A DNA stretch of 8,298 nucleotides from Gammaproteobacteria bacterium (lineage in GTDB: Bacteria; Pseudomonadota; Gammaproteobacteria; Steroidobacterales; GCA-2729495), in the NCBI GenBank assembly GCA_023150055.1, contig JAKLLP010000084.1, forward strand, positions 1 to 8,298, read 5' to 3'. Both the position numbers and the translations under genes were made by a program. Below are positions 7,010 through 8,298 of this stretch, in pieces (the first letter of the stretch is position 1; each line of letters starts with the position of its first letter). Under the pieces are notes generated by a model. That model worked only from the letters and a program-made list of their open reading frames with translations, searched no databases and was not told the DNA's origin.

Positions 7010-7046
7010 GTGGCCGGATTCCTCATGTAACGGCCGCGCCACTTTT
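7010..7046 (+). terminator. Weak hairpin plus short T-run between cofE and cofD
   Basis: GTGGCCGG (7010-7017) can pair with CCGCGCCAC (7034-7042) as an 8-base-pair stem with one bulged C, followed by TTTT (7043-7046). An imperfect outer repeat, GTGGTTACC (6999-7007) against GGTAACAC (7063-7070), could enclose it. It resembles an attenuator or weak terminator inside the operon, but the T-run is short and the pairing was judged by eye. Confidence 0.25.
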
Positions 7047-7078
7047 CATCGACCTGCCACAGCGGTAACACTGGCCCC

Positions 7079-8056
7079 GTGAACATGTCCGCGACCATAA
7101 CCGGCAAGTGGCTCCTCCTCTGCGGCGGCATCGGCGGTGCGAAGCTCGCGCTCGGCCTCGATCGCCTGCTGCCGCCCGGCGCCCTCACGGTGCTGGTCAA
7201 CACCGGCGATGACTTCACGCATCTCGGCCTGCGCATCTCGCCCGACCTCGACACCGTGATGTACACGCTCGCCGATGTCGTCGACCCGGAGACCGGCTGG
7301 GGCCGGCGCGACGAGACCTGGCAGTTCATGGAAGCGCTCGACCGGCTCGGCGGCGAAGTCTGGTTCCGCCTCGGCGACCGCGATCTCGCCACGCACGTCG
7401 AGCGCACGCGGCGGCTCGCGGCGGGCGAAACCCCCAGCGCCGTCGCTGCGGATTTCTGCGCCCGCCTCGGCGTCGCCAGCCGCCTCCTGCCGATGAGCGA
7501 CGCCGCGGTCGCGACACGGCTGCGCACCGCGACTGGCTGGCTCGATTTCCAGGACTACTTCGTGCGCCTGCGGGCCGCACCCGTGGTGAGCGCGGTCGAT
7601 TACGCCGGCGCCGGGCAGGCCGCGCCGAACCCCGCGCTCTTCGCGCTGCTGGCCGACCCGGAACTGTCGGCCATCGTGATCGCGCCATCGAATCCCTGGC
7701 TCAGCATCGCACCTATCCTCGCGCTCCCCGGCCTGCGCGATGCGCTGCGTGGCGCGGGCATTCCCGTCATTGCCATCTCGCCGCTCATCGGCGGCGCCGC
7801 GGTCAAGGGACCGACGGCGAAGCTCATGACCGAGCTTGGGCTGGAGGTGAACTCGGCCGGTATTGCGCGTTTCTACAGGGGCCTTGCCGACGTGCTGGTG
7901 ATCGACCACGCGGACAGCGCCGATGCCCCCGCGGTCGCAGCGCTCGACATCCGCCCGGCCGTCACGGCCACGCTCATGCGCACGCTTGAGGACCGGCTGG
8001 CGCTGGCGCGCGCGGTGTGCGAACTCGCTGCCTGCCGGGGTCGTGTGGCGTCATGA
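7079..8056 (+). CDS. cofD: 2-phospho-L-lactate (or phosphoenolpyruvate/3-phosphoglycerate) transferase CofD
   Basis: Transfers the guanylyl-activated phospho-acid made by CofC onto FO, forming F420-0 or its dehydro or 3PG variant. It has 325 residues from GTG 7079, or 323 from ATG 7085; the ATG is equally plausible. Signatures: [19 protein letters not shown] (residues 13-31), [20 protein letters not shown] (39-58, with metal-binding Asp44/Asp45 expected), [33 protein letters not shown] (the SNP loop) and [18 protein letters not shown]. It follows cofE after 81 bases and overlaps cofC by four (ATGA at 8053-8056). Sequence alone does not tell which phospho-acid is used, since that choice is set mainly by CofC. 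Confidence 0.95.
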   Translation: MNMSATITGKWLLLCGGIGGAKLALGLDRLLPPGALTVLVNTGDDFTHLGLRISPDLDTVMYTLADVVDPETGWGRRDETWQFMEALDRLGGEVWFRLGDRDLATHVERTRRLAAGETPSAVAADFCARLGVASRLLPMSDAAVATRLRTATGWLDFQDYFVRLRAAPVVSAVDYAGAGQAAPNPALFALLADPELSAIVIAPSNPWLSIAPILALPGLRDALRGAGIPVIAISPLIGGAAVKGPTAKLMTELGLEVNSAGIARFYRGLADVLVIDHADSADAPAVAALDIRPAVTATLMRTLEDRLALARAVCELAACRGRVAS

Positions 8057-8298
8057 GTCCGCCCACCCTGCCCCCGCGGCCGGTGCGGGCGCTGGTGCCC
8101 GTGAAAGCATCCGGCTCCGGCAAGAGCCGGCTCGCCCCCGCGTTGAGCGAAGCCGAGCGCAGCACGCTCACGCGATGCATGGCCGAGGACGTGCTCGGTG
8201 CATTGCGCGACTGCCAGGCGATCGAGAGCGTCGTCATCCTCGGCAGCGGCGAACCGGCTGCCTCGCTCGCCCGCGAGACCGGCTGCCGGCTGCTCCCC
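8053..8298 (+). CDS. cofC: 2-phospho-L-lactate guanylyltransferase CofC, N-terminal part
   Basis: Activates a three-carbon phospho-acid (2-phospholactate, PEP or 3-phosphoglycerate) with GTP for CofD. Only the first 82 codons are in the window. They read RALVPVKASGSGKSRLAPAL from about residue 12, the nucleotide-binding start of the family, then SEAERSTLTRCMAEDVLGAL and IESVVILGSGEPA, all as expected for a CofC nucleotidyltransferase fold. The ATG is nested in the cofD stop (ATGA), so translation is likely coupled. The residues that decide substrate choice lie further along and are not visible. Confidence 0.92.
   Translation, partial: MSPPTLPPRPVRALVPVKASGSGKSRLAPALSEAERSTLTRCMAEDVLGALRDCQAIESVVILGSGEPAASLARETGCRLLP

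Noticed and set aside
4378..7909. Long minus-strand open frames (4378-5520, 5620-6903, 6164-7042, 7046-7909) opposite the F420 genes
   Set aside because: Antisense shadows of well-identified LLM, npdG, cofE and cofD genes; no domain content of their own.

Overview
The window is very GC-rich and densely coded, and looks like a proteobacterial (perhaps gammaproteobacterial) chromosome fragment, possibly from an uncultured organism. The main taxonomic clue is a QueD protein that I recall as very close to the E. coli enzyme. The rest is accessory. No rRNA, tRNA, CRISPR array, insertion sequence or phage gene was seen.

Two gene sets diverge from a 294-base spacer (4159-4452). Leftward on the minus strand is a tightly packed biosynthetic operon: queD (4158-3787), a guanine/cytidine-type zinc deaminase (3790-3290), a ToxA-like SAM methyltransferase (3293-2534), and an NRPS protein that starts at 2527 and runs off the window at base 1. 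The first three junctions include two ATGA stop/start overlaps, and the last gap is 6 bases. The NRPS protein opens directly with an adenylation (A) domain. A methyltransferase of about 350 residues with the PRMT (protein arginine methyltransferase) layout sits inside that A domain, between core motifs a8 and a9.

The last two genes of this operon do not read through as given. The methyltransferase has a tandem 4-base duplication (GAGC GAGC, 3179-3186) after codon 37; removing one copy restores a normal 251-residue protein. The NRPS changes frame near 2396-2408, and the a1 core motif expected there is missing. These are either real disruptions of the pathway or assembly errors.

Rightward on the plus strand is an F420 operon: an LLM-family, probably F420-dependent oxidoreductase (4453-5499), NADPH:F420 oxidoreductase npdG/fno (5509-6192), cofE (6233-6997), cofD (7079-8056) and the start of cofC (8053 to the window edge). 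Together these make the F420-0 phosphodiester linkage, add the glutamate tail and recycle F420H2. The FO synthase genes (cofG/cofH) are not in the window. F420 synthesis is uncommon in Proteobacteria.

The most interesting reading is a possible undescribed natural-product locus. QueD and a purine-type deaminase would supply or modify a pterin/deazapurine-like heterocycle, a small-molecule methyltransferase and a methylating A domain would act on it or on an attached amino acid, and an F420 cofactor system lies beside it. The joint function is inference. The individual family assignments are well supported by motifs visible in the sequence.
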